Source: CAYFVR01 sp046541515 (GTDB taxonomy: Bacteria > Desulfobacterota > Desulfobacteria > Desulfobacterales > Desulfococcaceae). Taken from it: a stretch of DNA of 15,511 nt. Made by a program: the position numbers and the translations under genes. The notes beneath the pieces are model-generated. The model saw nothing but the letters and a program-made list of their open reading frames with translations. It searched no databases and was not told the origin of the DNA. The stretch is taken from the NCBI GenBank assembly GCA_046541515.1, contig JBKHDD010000116.1:1-15511 (forward strand), read 5' to 3'. Positions 7,484-15,304 of this stretch are shown piece after piece (the first letter of the stretch is position 1; the number at the start of each line of letters is the position of its first letter).

Positions 7484-7512
7484 TCATTCCTTCCTTATAA
7501 AAACGGTATAAT
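7484..7512 (+). promoter_or_regulatory. Promoter of the phosphonate operon
   Basis: A perfect TATAAT -10 box lies at 7507-7512, 56 bases before the phnS2 start. The -35 position (7484-7489, TCATTC) is a poor match, which may mean the promoter needs an activator. The sequence between the divergent genes (7272-7568) is otherwise noncoding. I could not make out a convincing Pho box or other operator in it. Confidence 0.5.
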
Positions 7513-7568
7513 CACACAAAGTGCGTTCCCTCTCCGACCGTTCTCTACCCCATGCGAAAGGAAGTCCC

Positions 7569-8597
7569 ATGAAACCCCTGGTCCAAACCCTTGGATTCAT
7601 TCTGGCCGCCGCCCTGTTGGTTCTCACGCTGACCCCAGCGGCATCGGCGGAAGAAATCCTCGTCTACACCGCCCTGGAAGACGACGAAATTCCCCGCTAC
7701 CTGGCCCTGTTCGAGAAATCCCATCCCGACATCACCGTCAAAATCGTCCGGGATTCCACCGGCATCATCACCGCCCGGCTACTGGCGGAAAAGGACAACA
7801 TCCAGGCCGATCTGGTGTGGGGAACGGCGGCCACCAGCCTTTTGGTCTGCGACCAGAACGGAATGCTGGAAGGCTACGCGCCCAAGGGCCTGGACAAGGT
7901 TCGCGCCTCCTTCCGGGACAAGCGGGAAACGCCCCATTGGGTCGGCATCAAGGCATGGATGACCGGTTTCTGCGTCAACACCTACGAGATGAAAGCCTTG
8001 GAGTTGCCCGTCCCCGCCTCCTTCGCCGATCTCACCAAGCCGGTCTACGCCAATCAGCTCATCATGCCCAACCCGGCCTCCTCCGGCACCGGCTTCCTGA
8101 CCGTTTCCGCAATGCTTCAGACGATGGGCGAGGAAAAAGGATGGGCATTCCTGGATCGGCTCCACGCCAACATGGCCCAATACACCCATTCCGGCTCCAA
8201 GCCCTGCAAGCTGGCCGGCTCCGGGGAAATTCCCATCGGGATCAGCTTCGGCTATCGCGGATTCATCCAGAAGCAAAAAGGCGAGCCGGTGGAGACGGTG
8301 TTTCCGTCCGAGGGCTCCGGCTGGGACGTGGAGGCCAACGCCCTGATGAAAAAGCCGACGATCAAGGCCGGCGCCAAGACCTTCCTGGACTGGGCCATCA
8401 GCGAGCCGGTGATGAAGGAATACGCCAAGGTCTACCCGGTGACCGCCTACGACACCGGAATGCCGATTCCCGAGGGTTTCCCGGCCGACCCCGACGCCCA
8501 GCTCATCGAGAACGATTTTGAATGGGCCGCCGAAAATCGCGCCCGCATTCTGGAAGAATGGGCCAAACGGTACGACGGCAAGAGCGAGCCCAAATAA
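7569..8597 (+). CDS. phnS2: 2-Aminoethylphosphonate ABC transporter, periplasmic binding protein
   Basis: This 342-residue protein is an extracellular solute-binding protein of the iron/thiamine/phosphonate type, resembling the PhnS2 subgroup for 2-aminoethylphosphonate. Residues 1-27 are a signal peptide cut after ASA, so the mature protein starts EEILVYTALEDDE and works in the periplasm. Family-like segments include RDSTGIITARLLAEK, DLVWGTAATS, MPNPASSGTGFLT near 172-184 and GISFGYRGF near 224. The start is ATG 7569 with AAGGAAG five bases upstream; the frame is open 16 codons further 5' without homology. It is the first gene of the cluster and lies 19 bases before the ATPase gene. The ligand is inferred from the linked phnX and phnW genes; binding proteins of this fold also take iron or thiamine. 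Confidence 0.88.
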   Translation: MKPLVQTLGFILAAALLVLTLTPAASAEEILVYTALEDDEIPRYLALFEKSHPDITVKIVRDSTGIITARLLAEKDNIQADLVWGTAATSLLVCDQNGMLEGYAPKGLDKVRASFRDKRETPHWVGIKAWMTGFCVNTYEMKALELPVPASFADLTKPVYANQLIMPNPASSGTGFLTVSAMLQTMGEEKGWAFLDRLHANMAQYTHSGSKPCKLAGSGEIPIGISFGYRGFIQKQKGEPVETVFPSEGSGWDVEANALMKKPTIKAGAKTFLDWAISEPVMKEYAKVYPVTAYDTGMPIPEGFPADPDAQLIENDFEWAAENRARILEEWAKRYDGKSEPK

Positions 8598-8616
8598 CCC
8601 GTTGGCGGAGATCGCC

Positions 8617-9732
8617 ATGACCAATCCCATCCCCGCGCCCGAGGCCCCGTATCTGGCGGTCTCGGGCGTGACCAAACGATTCGGAACCTTCACCGCCCTC
8701 CGGGACGTCTCCTTTACCGCCCCCCGGGGGGCCTTCATTTCCGTGCTCGGTCCCAGCGGATGCGGAAAAACCACCCTGCTCCGGGTGATCGCCGGGCTGG
8801 AACTGGAGGACGGCGGCCAGGTCCGCATCGAGGACCGCGACGTTTCGGGCTATCCGGTCTCCCGGCGGAACGTGGGCATCGTGTTTCAGTCCTACGCCCT
8901 GTTCCCCAACCTGACCGCCGCCGCCAACGTGGCCTACGGGTTGCGCGGCCGGGGGCGGACCCGGGCCGAAATCGACGGCCGGGTTCGAGAGTTGCTGGAG
9001 CTGGTGGGGCTGCCGGACGCGGGGCGGCAATTCCCGGCCCAGCTCTCCGGCGGTCAGCAGCAGCGGGTGGCCTTGGCCCGGGCCATCGCGCCGTCCCCGG
9101 ACCTTCTCCTGCTGGACGAGCCGCTGTCCGCCCTGGACGCCCGGGTGAGAATCCGGCTGCGGGGCGAAATCCGCGCCCTCCAGCAGCGACTGGGGCTGAC
9201 CACCGTGATGGTGACCCACGATCAGGAAGAGGCACTGACCATGGCCGACCGTATTTTGGTCATGGACGGCGGCGAGCTGATCCAGGACGGAACGCCCCAC
9301 GAAGTCTACGACCAGCCCGCCACCCCTTTCGTGGCGAACTTCATCGGCGCCATGAATTTCATCGGCGACGCGATCCGCCAGGAGCCGGGCGTGTACCGAA
9401 TCGGGGATCGGATGATTCGGGTGGGCGGGGGAAACGGGACGGCCGGCGACCCGCCGGGCGAATCGGCGACCCTGGCCATCCGGCCCGAAGACGTGGCCCT
9501 TCGCCCCGCCGCCGAATCGGACGAGAACCTACTGTCGGGCCGGGTGGAAGAGACCGAATACCGGGGTCCGTTTTTCCGGGTGGCCATCCGCCTGAACGCC
9601 GGCGGCAACGGAACAAACCCGGTCATCGTCTCGGACCTGCCCGCCGAAGCCTTCCGCCGTCTGGAAATTCGTCCCGAAATGGACCTCCATCTTCATCTGC
9701 CTTCGGATCGGCTCCGGGTCTATCGAAATTAA
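8617..9732 (+). CDS. phnT2: 2-Aminoethylphosphonate ABC transporter, ATP-binding protein
   Basis: This 371-residue cytoplasmic ATPase drives the importer. It has Walker A GPSGCGKT at 45-52, a Q-loop in VFQSYALFPN, the signature LSGGQQQRVALARA from 143, Walker B LLLLDEP with D167 and E168, a D-loop SALD, and the switch His201 in MVTHDQEE. The C-terminal 120 residues form a TOBE-type regulatory domain (LAIRPEDVALRP). Length and domain order fit the PotA/FbpC/PhnT2 group. The start is ATG 8617 with GCGGAG six bases upstream; an upstream extension of 33 codons overlaps phnS2 and is not conserved-looking. The phosphonate substrate is inferred from gene context. Confidence 0.9.
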   Translation: MTNPIPAPEAPYLAVSGVTKRFGTFTALRDVSFTAPRGAFISVLGPSGCGKTTLLRVIAGLELEDGGQVRIEDRDVSGYPVSRRNVGIVFQSYALFPNLTAAANVAYGLRGRGRTRAEIDGRVRELLELVGLPDAGRQFPAQLSGGQQQRVALARAIAPSPDLLLLDEPLSALDARVRIRLRGEIRALQQRLGLTTVMVTHDQEEALTMADRILVMDGGELIQDGTPHEVYDQPATPFVANFIGAMNFIGDAIRQEPGVYRIGDRMIRVGGGNGTAGDPPGESATLAIRPEDVALRPAAESDENLLSGRVEETEYRGPFFRVAIRLNAGGNGTNPVIVSDLPAEAFRRLEIRPEMDLHLHLPSDRLRVYRN

Positions 9733-9752
9733 CGGGGCGAAATTGATGGGAC

Positions 9753-9809
9753 GAAACGGGTCGGCCGAAGCGGATGAACCGGGATCGACCGGCCGAACGG
9801 ACCCGTTTC
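9753..9809. promoter_or_regulatory. Stem-loop in the phnT2-phnU2 gap
   Basis: GAAACGGGTC at 9753-9762 pairs perfectly with GACCCGTTTC at 9800-9809, with further GGCCGA-type pairing possible inside the loop. It occupies the 144-base gap between the ATPase and permease genes, an unusually large gap in an ABC operon. There is no U-tract after it, so an mRNA-stability or processing hairpin is as likely as a terminator. Confidence 0.45.
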
Positions 9810-9876
9810 CAGATTCTACACCCCCTCCACAACCCGGGCGGGGCGGCCCCTCGCCGTCCCGCCGATTGAGAACGCC

Positions 9877-11619
9877 ATGCCCGCCTCCCCCGCCCTCGCG
9901 GCCAAATTCCCGCTGATTGTCGATACCGAAGCCTGGTTGCGCCGAACGCTGATTCTGCTGGTCTGCGCATGGCTGGCGGTCACGGTGCTGCTGCCGTTGC
10001 TGCCGCTGTTTTTCCGAAGCCTCGTCGACGCCCAGGACAACTTTGTCGGGCTTCGGAATTACATCTACTATTTCCAGACTCCGGCCCTCTCCGGATCGCT
10101 GCTCAACAGCATCGGCGTCTCGCTGGCCACCACCTCGATTTCGGTGGTCCTGGGCTTCGCCTTCGCCTACGCGCTCACCCGGACCTGCATTCCCGGCCGC
10201 CCGGCGTTTCGGGCCATCGCCATGATGCCGCTGTTCTCCCCCACCCTGCTCAACGGCATCGCGCTGGTCTATCTCTTCGGACGCCAGGGGCTGATCACCC
10301 GGGGCTTTTTCGGAACCATCCCCGGCTGGGACATCGGCCTGTACGGCGCGACGGGCATCATCATCGCCGAGGCGCTGTTCACCTTTCCCCAGGCGGTGCT
10401 GATCCTTTCCATCGCCCTGCGCACCACCGACGCCCGGCTCTACGAGGCATCCGACGCCCTGGGCGCGTCCCAATGGCGGACCTTTTTCACCGTCACCCTG
10501 CCCGGGGTCAAATACGGCCTCATGAGCGCCGTCTTCGTCTGCTTCATCCTGGCCTTCACCGACTTCGGCGCGCCCAAGGTGGTGGGCGGCGATTTCAACA
10601 TCCTGGCCACCGACATCTACAAACAGGTGATCGGCCAGCAGAATTTCTCCATGGGCGCGGTGGTCAGCGTGGTGCTGCTGGTCCCCACCGTGCTGGCCTT
10701 CATCGCGGACCGGATCGCCCAGCGCCGCCAGGTCTCGCTCATCGCCGCCCGGGCCGTGCCGCTGGTTCCGGAGCCCCATCCGCTCCGGGACCGGCTGTTT
10801 CTCGGTTTCTGCGGATTCATCGCCTTTCTGATCCTCGCCTTCTTCGCCACGGCCATCTTCGCGTCCCTGGTCAAAGTCTGGCCCTACGATCTGTCCCTGA
10901 CCCTCCGCCACTACAATTTCACCCGGATGGGCGGGGGCGGCTACGACGCCTTTTTCAACAGCATTCGCATGAGCCTCTACTCCGCCGTCGTGGGAACCGT
11001 CATCACCTTCGGGGCCGCCTATCTGGTGGAAAAAAGCCTCGGAATGCGGCTCCTGCGGCAAGGCGCCTATTTTCTCGCCATCGTCCCGCTGGCCCTGCCG
11101 GGAATGGTCATCGGGCTCTCCTACATCTTCTTTTTCAACGCCACCGGCTGGGACCTGCTCGGCCTCCGGATTCCCAATCCGCTCAATTTTCTTTACGGTT
11201 CCATGGGCATTCTGGTACTGGCCAACATCGCCCATTTTTTCACCGTCAGCTTCCTGACCGCCACCACGGCGCTCAAGCAATTGGACCGGGAATTCGAGGC
11301 GGTTTCGGCCTCCATGGGGGTGCCGTTCTACCGCACCTTTGTCCGGGTCACGGTCCCGGTCTGCCTGCCGGCCATTTTGGAAATCGCCCTCTACCTGTTC
11401 GTCAATTCCATGGCCACGGTTTCGGCGGTCATTTTCCTCTACTCGGCGGACATCCCGCTGGCCTCGGTGGCGGTGGCCAACATGGACGACGCCGGCGACA
11501 TCGCCCCGGCCTGCGCCATGTCGGTCCTCATCGTCCTCACCAACGTGGCGGCCCGGATTCTTTTCGGAGCCCTGACCCGGGGGACGAAACGACGGTCGGA
11601 GGCGTGGACGGCCCGTTGA
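9877..11619 (+). CDS. phnU2: 2-Aminoethylphosphonate ABC transporter, fused two-domain permease
   Basis: This 580-residue inner-membrane protein contains two BPD_transp_1 permease domains in one chain, replacing the two separate permeases of some phosphonate importers. About twelve hydrophobic segments can be seen, the first at roughly 24-46. Each half has an EAA loop that contacts the ATPase: EASDALGASQWRTFFTVTLP from residue 190 and EAVSASMGVPFYRTFVRVTV from residue 474. The fused form matches the PhnU2/FbpB architecture. The start ATG 9877 has only a weak TGAG six bases upstream, so expression may be low or depend on the mRNA structure ahead of it. The substrate follows from the flanking binding-protein and catabolic genes. 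Confidence 0.9.
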   Translation: MPASPALAAKFPLIVDTEAWLRRTLILLVCAWLAVTVLLPLLPLFFRSLVDAQDNFVGLRNYIYYFQTPALSGSLLNSIGVSLATTSISVVLGFAFAYALTRTCIPGRPAFRAIAMMPLFSPTLLNGIALVYLFGRQGLITRGFFGTIPGWDIGLYGATGIIIAEALFTFPQAVLILSIALRTTDARLYEASDALGASQWRTFFTVTLPGVKYGLMSAVFVCFILAFTDFGAPKVVGGDFNILATDIYKQVIGQQNFSMGAVVSVVLLVPTVLAFIADRIAQRRQVSLIAARAVPLVPEPHPLRDRLFLGFCGFIAFLILAFFATAIFASLVKVWPYDLSLTLRHYNFTRMGGGGYDAFFNSIRMSLYSAVVGTVITFGAAYLVEKSLGMRLLRQGAYFLAIVPLALPGMVIGLSYIFFFNATGWDLLGLRIPNPLNFLYGSMGILVLANIAHFFTVSFLTATTALKQLDREFEAVSASMGVPFYRTFVRVTVPVCLPAILEIALYLFVNSMATVSAVIFLYSADIPLASVAVANMDDAGDIAPACAMSVLIVLTNVAARILFGALTRGTKRRSEAWTAR

Positions 11620-11727
11620 TCAGATCCGGTGATGAGACCCGGCGACAAGATCCGCGGACTTGATCCGGTGAAGGAATTCGGGAACGCGATCTCCGGCCCG
11701 CCCAATCTTCCCAACCCCATTTCCTCC

Positions 11728-11748
11728 AAGGAGCAAACCCATCCCATG
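11728..11748 (+). promoter_or_regulatory. phnX: Ribosome binding site deciding the phnX start
   Basis: AAGGAG at 11728-11733 lies 12 bases before the ATG at 11746, a rather long spacing. It is the only good site near the point where PhnX similarity begins. An ATG at 11629 in the same frame lacks homology in the added 39 residues. The gap 11620-11727 contains GATCCGGTGA twice (11623 and 11662) and no gene. Confidence 0.55.
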
Positions 11749-12612
11749 GAATCCCTGTTTCTGTACAACCGGCCCTACACCGGCCCGGCGAAGGCCGCCG
11801 TGCTGGACTGGGCCGGCACTGCCGTGGATTACGGCTGTCTCGGTCCCGTCCGGGTGTTCGTGGACGTGTTCGCCGCCGAGGGCGTGGACGTGACCGAAGG
11901 CGAGGCCCGCCAATTCATGGGGCTGGCCAAGAAGGATCACATCCGCGCCATGTGCGGGCTGGAAAGCGTGGCCGAACGCTGGCGGAGCGCCCATGGCGCC
12001 GCGCCGGACGAATCCGACGTGGACCGGATGTACCAGGCCACCGAGCCGCTGATGGTCGCCGCGGCGGCCCGTCACGCCGACCCGATCCCCGGTCTGCTGG
12101 AGACGGTGACGGCGCTGCGGGAACGCGGCATCCGAATCGGGACCTCCACCGGCTACACCGCCCCGATGATGGATGCCCTTGTACCCGTGGCCGAAAAAAA
12201 CGGATACCAACCCGACGCGGTCTTCTGCGCCAGCGACGTTCCGGCGGGGCGACCCTTCCCTTGGATGTGCTACCGAAACGCCATGGCGCTGGGCGTCTAT
12301 CCCATGGCCGCGATGATCAAGGTGGGCGATACGATTTCCGACATTCAGGAAGGGCGAAACGCGGGAATGTGGACCGTGGGCGTCACCCGCTCCGGGAACG
12401 AATTGGGTCTGTCCGAAGCGGAAGCGAATGCCCTGGATCCGGCCGAATTGGAAAGACGTCTCTCGGAAATCGAAGGACGGTTCCGGGAGAACGGGGCCCA
12501 TTTTGTGATCGAGGGGGTCTGGGACCTGTTGCCGGTGGTGGACGCCGTGGAAAAACGGCTGGCCCTGGGCGAAACGCCCCTCCCCGCGCCCGACGGATTG
12601 CTGCGAGGGTGA
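11746..12612 (+). CDS. phnX: Phosphonoacetaldehyde hydrolase (phosphonatase)
   Basis: This 288-residue cytoplasmic enzyme of the HAD superfamily hydrolyses phosphonoacetaldehyde to acetaldehyde and phosphate, the C-P bond-breaking step of the pathway. The nucleophile is Asp21 in LDWAGTAVDYG. The Schiff-base Lys, diagnostic for phosphonatase among HAD enzymes, is Lys62 in MGLAKKDHIRAM, in the cap domain. HAD motif II lies in GIRIGTSTGYTAPMMD, followed by AGRPFPWMCYRNAMALGVYP. The acidic motif is KVGDTISDIQEGRNAGMWTV. The second Thr of the usual AGTT is Ala here, outside the essential set. The C-terminus ENGAHFVIEGVWDL is typical of the family, and the length is slightly above usual. Its substrate is made by PhnW and PbfA, both encoded downstream. 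Confidence 0.96.
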   Translation: MESLFLYNRPYTGPAKAAVLDWAGTAVDYGCLGPVRVFVDVFAAEGVDVTEGEARQFMGLAKKDHIRAMCGLESVAERWRSAHGAAPDESDVDRMYQATEPLMVAAAARHADPIPGLLETVTALRERGIRIGTSTGYTAPMMDALVPVAEKNGYQPDAVFCASDVPAGRPFPWMCYRNAMALGVYPMAAMIKVGDTISDIQEGRNAGMWTVGVTRSGNELGLSEAEANALDPAELERRLSEIEGRFRENGAHFVIEGVWDLLPVVDAVEKRLALGETPLPAPDGLLRG

Positions 12613-12659
12613 CGCGCTCCGATCGACCAACAAAGGCCGAGCCCGCCGTGGATCGTAGC

Positions 12660-12671
12660 GAGGGGGACGTG
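12660..12671 (+). promoter_or_regulatory. pbfA: Ribosome binding site deciding the pbfA start
   Basis: GAGG at 12660-12663 sits five bases before GTG 12669, which starts the protein as (M)NLSPRRQAWIE, where aminotransferase similarity begins. Two other in-frame GTG codons are possible. The one at 12609 overlaps the phnX stop as GTGA but has no usable Shine-Dalgarno. The one at 12648 has only AAAGG 11 bases upstream. Confidence 0.5.
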
Positions 12672-14012
12672 AATCTGAGTCCCCGCCGCCAAGCGTGGAT
12701 CGAATCCCTCGAACCGGAAACGCGGAAGTGGCTGGATCGGGACGCGGCGGTGTTTCTCCACCAGTCCCTGTCCACCCCCTGCCTCGACGTGCTGGAAACC
12801 TGCGGCGGCAGCGAACTGACCGATCTGGACGGCCGGTCGTTTTTGGATTTTCACGGGAACAGTTTGCACCAGGTGGGTTACGGCCACCCGGCCGTGCTCG
12901 CGGCGATTCGGGACGCCCTGGAAACCCTCCCGTTTTCGCCCCGCCGTTTCACCAACCGGCCCGCCGTGGAGCTGGCGGAGGAATTGGTCGCGATCGCCCC
13001 GGGGGACCTGAACCGCGTCCTCTTCGCGCCCGGCGGAACCACGGCGGTGGGCATGGCGCTCAAGATCGCCCGGTTGGCCACGGGCCGGTTCAAGACCATT
13101 TCCATGTGGGACAGCTTCCACGGGGCCAGCTTGGACGCCATTTCCGTGGGCGGCGAAGCGTTGTTCCGGCGGGGAATCGGACCGCTGCTGACGGGAACCG
13201 AGCACGTTCCCCCCGCCGATCCCTACCGCTGCCTGTGGGACGACGCGGGGCACTGCGAAAGCTGCCGCCTGAAATGCGCCCGCTACGTGGAATACGTGCT
13301 GGAACGGGAAGGCGACGTGGCGGCGGTGATTGCCGAGCCCATGCGCTGCACGAAGATCAATCCCCCGCCCGCCGGTTATTGGAAGGCCATCCGCGCCGCC
13401 TGCGACCGGCACGGCGCGTTGCTGATCTTCGACGAAACCGCCATCTGCCTGGGCCGAACGGGCCGCTGGTTCGCCTGCGAACACGAGGACGTGGTTCCCG
13501 ATCTGCTGATCTTGGGCAAGGGGCTGGGCGGAGGCGTGTTCCCGCTGGCGGCGGTGCTGGCGCGGGAGGAATTGAACGTGGGCGGCCATATCGCGCTGGG
13601 CCATTACACCCACGAAAAAAACCCCGTGGCCTGCGCCGCCGGGCTTGCGGCGATCCGGGCCATCCGAGAGGAAGGTCTGGTGGAGCGCTCGGCCCGGCTG
13701 GGCGAATGGGCGTTGGAACGATTGCGGAGCATGATGGCCAGGCATTCCGCCATCGGCGACGTGCGGGGTCGGGGTCTGGCCTTCGGCGCGGAACTGGTTT
13801 CCGACCGAGAAACCCGAAGCCCGGACCCGGATCGGGCCGACGCCGTGATGTACGGCTGTCTTCGCCGGGGGCTGAGTTTCAAAACCTCCGACGGAAATTT
13901 CTTGACGTTGACGCCGCCGCTGAACATCGGGGAGGATGATTTGGGGCAGGCGTTGGATATTTTGGAGGCGGCGTTGGGAGAATCTGAATCGGGAGGAATG
14001 GGAAAGCACTGA
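12669..14012 (+). CDS. pbfA: Class-III PLP enzyme, probable (R)-1-hydroxy-2-aminoethylphosphonate ammonia-lyase
   Basis: This protein of about 447 residues has the class-III aminotransferase fold. PbfA enzymes of this fold, found in phnW-phnX clusters, convert (R)-1-hydroxy-2-aminoethylphosphonate to phosphonoacetaldehyde and ammonia. The cofactor Lys is K284 in LILGKGLGGG. The Asp that pairs with the PLP ring nitrogen is D255 in LIFDETAICLGRTG, and SMWDSFHGASLDAIS lies near 141-155. HGNSLHQVGYGHP near the N-terminus and GHYTHEKNPVACAAG near 311-325 also fit. A four-cysteine cluster (CLWDDAGHCESCRLKC) near residues 187-202 is unusual for aminotransferases and could bind a metal. The segment ETAIC replaces the more common E-V/I-x-x-G. 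An ordinary omega-transaminase cannot be excluded from sequence alone, but PhnW already supplies that activity. It lies 56 bases after phnX under the chosen start. Confidence 0.8.
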   Translation: MNLSPRRQAWIESLEPETRKWLDRDAAVFLHQSLSTPCLDVLETCGGSELTDLDGRSFLDFHGNSLHQVGYGHPAVLAAIRDALETLPFSPRRFTNRPAVELAEELVAIAPGDLNRVLFAPGGTTAVGMALKIARLATGRFKTISMWDSFHGASLDAISVGGEALFRRGIGPLLTGTEHVPPADPYRCLWDDAGHCESCRLKCARYVEYVLEREGDVAAVIAEPMRCTKINPPPAGYWKAIRAACDRHGALLIFDETAICLGRTGRWFACEHEDVVPDLLILGKGLGGGVFPLAAVLAREELNVGGHIALGHYTHEKNPVACAAGLAAIRAIREEGLVERSARLGEWALERLRSMMARHSAIGDVRGRGLAFGAELVSDRETRSPDPDRADAVMYGCLRRGLSFKTSDGNFLTLTPPLNIGEDDLGQALDILEAALGESESGGMGKH

Positions 14013-14099
14013 ATTTCCAACACCTTCCACCGTCTCCCGTGCCCTTTTCCCCTTTCCACTTTCCCCATCCCCCTTTCACAATTCAAAAAGGAACCCGCC
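14013..14099 (+). other. Pyrimidine-rich spacer before phnW
   Basis: The 87-base gap between pbfA and phnW is strongly pyrimidine-biased from about 14015 to 14085, with runs such as CCCTTTTCCCCTTTCC. It ends with the phnW ribosome binding site AAAGGA. No promoter or hairpin is evident. The bias would keep the mRNA leader unstructured, but this role is inference. Confidence 0.5.
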
Positions 14100-15209
14100 A
14101 TGGACCCCAATCTGTTGCCGGACAATCCCTATCTTCTCCTCACCCCGGGGCCGCTCGGCACCACGAAGACCGTGAAAGCGGTCATGCTGCGGGACTGGTG
14201 TACCTGGGACGCGGATTACAACGAAATCGTCCAGGACATCCGGGCGCGGCTGGTTCGGTTGGCGACGGCGGCGGAGGGGTACACTTCGGTCCTCATGCAG
14301 GGTAGCGGTACCTTCAGCGTGGAGTCGGTGATTTCCAGCGCGGTTCCCGCCGACGGCAAATTGCTGGTGCTGACCAACGGGGCCTACGGCGACCGGATCG
14401 TAAAAATCGCCAACTACCAAGGCATTCCGGTGACCGTGAACGACAGCGGCGAAGTGGACGCGCCGGACCTGGAACTTTTGGCCCGAACCCTGGAAACCGA
14501 CGGCGCCATTACCCACGTCGCCGTGGTCCACTGCGAAACCACCACGGGGATGCTGAATCCGGTGGACCGGATCGGCGAGATCGTGAAAGCCCACGGAAAA
14601 GTCTACATCGTGGACGCCATGAGCAGCTTCGGCGGGATTCCAATGGACGCGGCGGAGATTGGCGCAGATTTCCTGATCAGCAGCGCCAACAAATGCATCC
14701 AGGGCGTTCCCGGCTTCGGCTTCATCGTGGCCCGGCGGGAGCGGCTGGCGGAATGCAGAGGCCGGGCCCGGTCGCTGAGCCTGGACCTCTTCGACCAATG
14801 GGAAACCATGGAAACCAAAAACGGTAAATGGCGGTTCACCTCCCCCACCCACACCGTCCGGGCCTTCGCCCAGGCGCTGGCCGAACTGGACGCGGAAGGC
14901 GGCGTGGCGGCGCGGCATACCCGGTACCGGGAAAACCACCGGACGCTGGTGGACGGAATGCGAAGTCTGGGCTTCGAAACCTTGCTGCCGGACGCGCTCC
15001 AATCCCCCATCATCACGGCCTTCAAAAGCCCGGCGGCCGATGGCTACGAATTCGGCAAATTCTACGCCGCGCTGAAATCCCGGGGATTCGTCATTTACCC
15101 CGGGAAAGTGACGGCGCTGGATACGTTTCGGGTGGGGAATATTGGGGATGTGGGGCCAGAGGACATGGAGCGGTTGGTGGGGGCGGTGGGGGAGTCGATT
15201 TTTTGGTGA
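14100..15209 (+). CDS. phnW: 2-Aminoethylphosphonate--pyruvate transaminase
   Basis: This 369-residue class-V PLP aminotransferase moves the amino group of 2-aminoethylphosphonate to pyruvate, giving phosphonoacetaldehyde and alanine. Typical PhnW features are LLLTPGPLGTTKTVKAVMLR near 12-31, DWCTWDADYN, the phosphate-binding MQGSGTFSVES near 65-75, HCETTTGMLNP near 143-153, IVDAMSSFGGIPMD near 172-185, and the PLP Lys198 in SSANKCIQGVPGFGF. The C-terminal GFVIYPGKV and FRVGNIGDV are also characteristic. The length is normal for the family. The ATG at 14100 has AAAGGA seven bases upstream. It is the last gene of the cluster; its product is the direct substrate of PhnX encoded two genes upstream. 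Confidence 0.97.
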   Translation: MDPNLLPDNPYLLLTPGPLGTTKTVKAVMLRDWCTWDADYNEIVQDIRARLVRLATAAEGYTSVLMQGSGTFSVESVISSAVPADGKLLVLTNGAYGDRIVKIANYQGIPVTVNDSGEVDAPDLELLARTLETDGAITHVAVVHCETTTGMLNPVDRIGEIVKAHGKVYIVDAMSSFGGIPMDAAEIGADFLISSANKCIQGVPGFGFIVARRERLAECRGRARSLSLDLFDQWETMETKNGKWRFTSPTHTVRAFAQALAELDAEGGVAARHTRYRENHRTLVDGMRSLGFETLLPDALQSPIITAFKSPAADGYEFGKFYAALKSRGFVIYPGKVTALDTFRVGNIGDVGPEDMERLVGAVGESIFW

Positions 15210-15269
15210 GAAAACGAAGCGGAACAGTCCAAGTATCTGCGAGGAGCTATCCAATCTGAAAAATCCGCC

Positions 15270-15298
15270 TTGACTCCAACATCTCCCGCGATTAGAAC
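15270..15298 (+). promoter_or_regulatory. Promoter of the BrnT-like gene, probably giving a leaderless mRNA
   Basis: TTGACT at 15270-15275 and TAGAAC at 15293-15298 are separated by exactly 17 bases. The -10 box ends six bases before the ATG at 15305, so transcription would begin at or next to the start codon. No Shine-Dalgarno sequence precedes the ATG, only ACTTTTTT. Between phnW and here (15210-15269) I see no clear terminator. Confidence 0.55.
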
Positions 15299-15304
15299 TT
15301 TTTT

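Noticed and set aside
9529..11280. 583-codon minus-strand frame opposite the permease gene
   Set aside because: The translation is a hydrophilic Gly/Asp/Glu/Gln repeat pattern, the complement of membrane-protein codons; the plus strand encodes a complete permease.
11629..11745. Longer phnX start adding 39 residues
   Set aside because: The added residues show no family similarity, and AAGGAG sits ahead of the ATG at 11746.
12345..14030. 561-codon minus-strand frame opposite pbfA
   Set aside because: It overlaps the well-supported PLP enzyme, has no recognisable domain, and runs across the phnX-pbfA gap.
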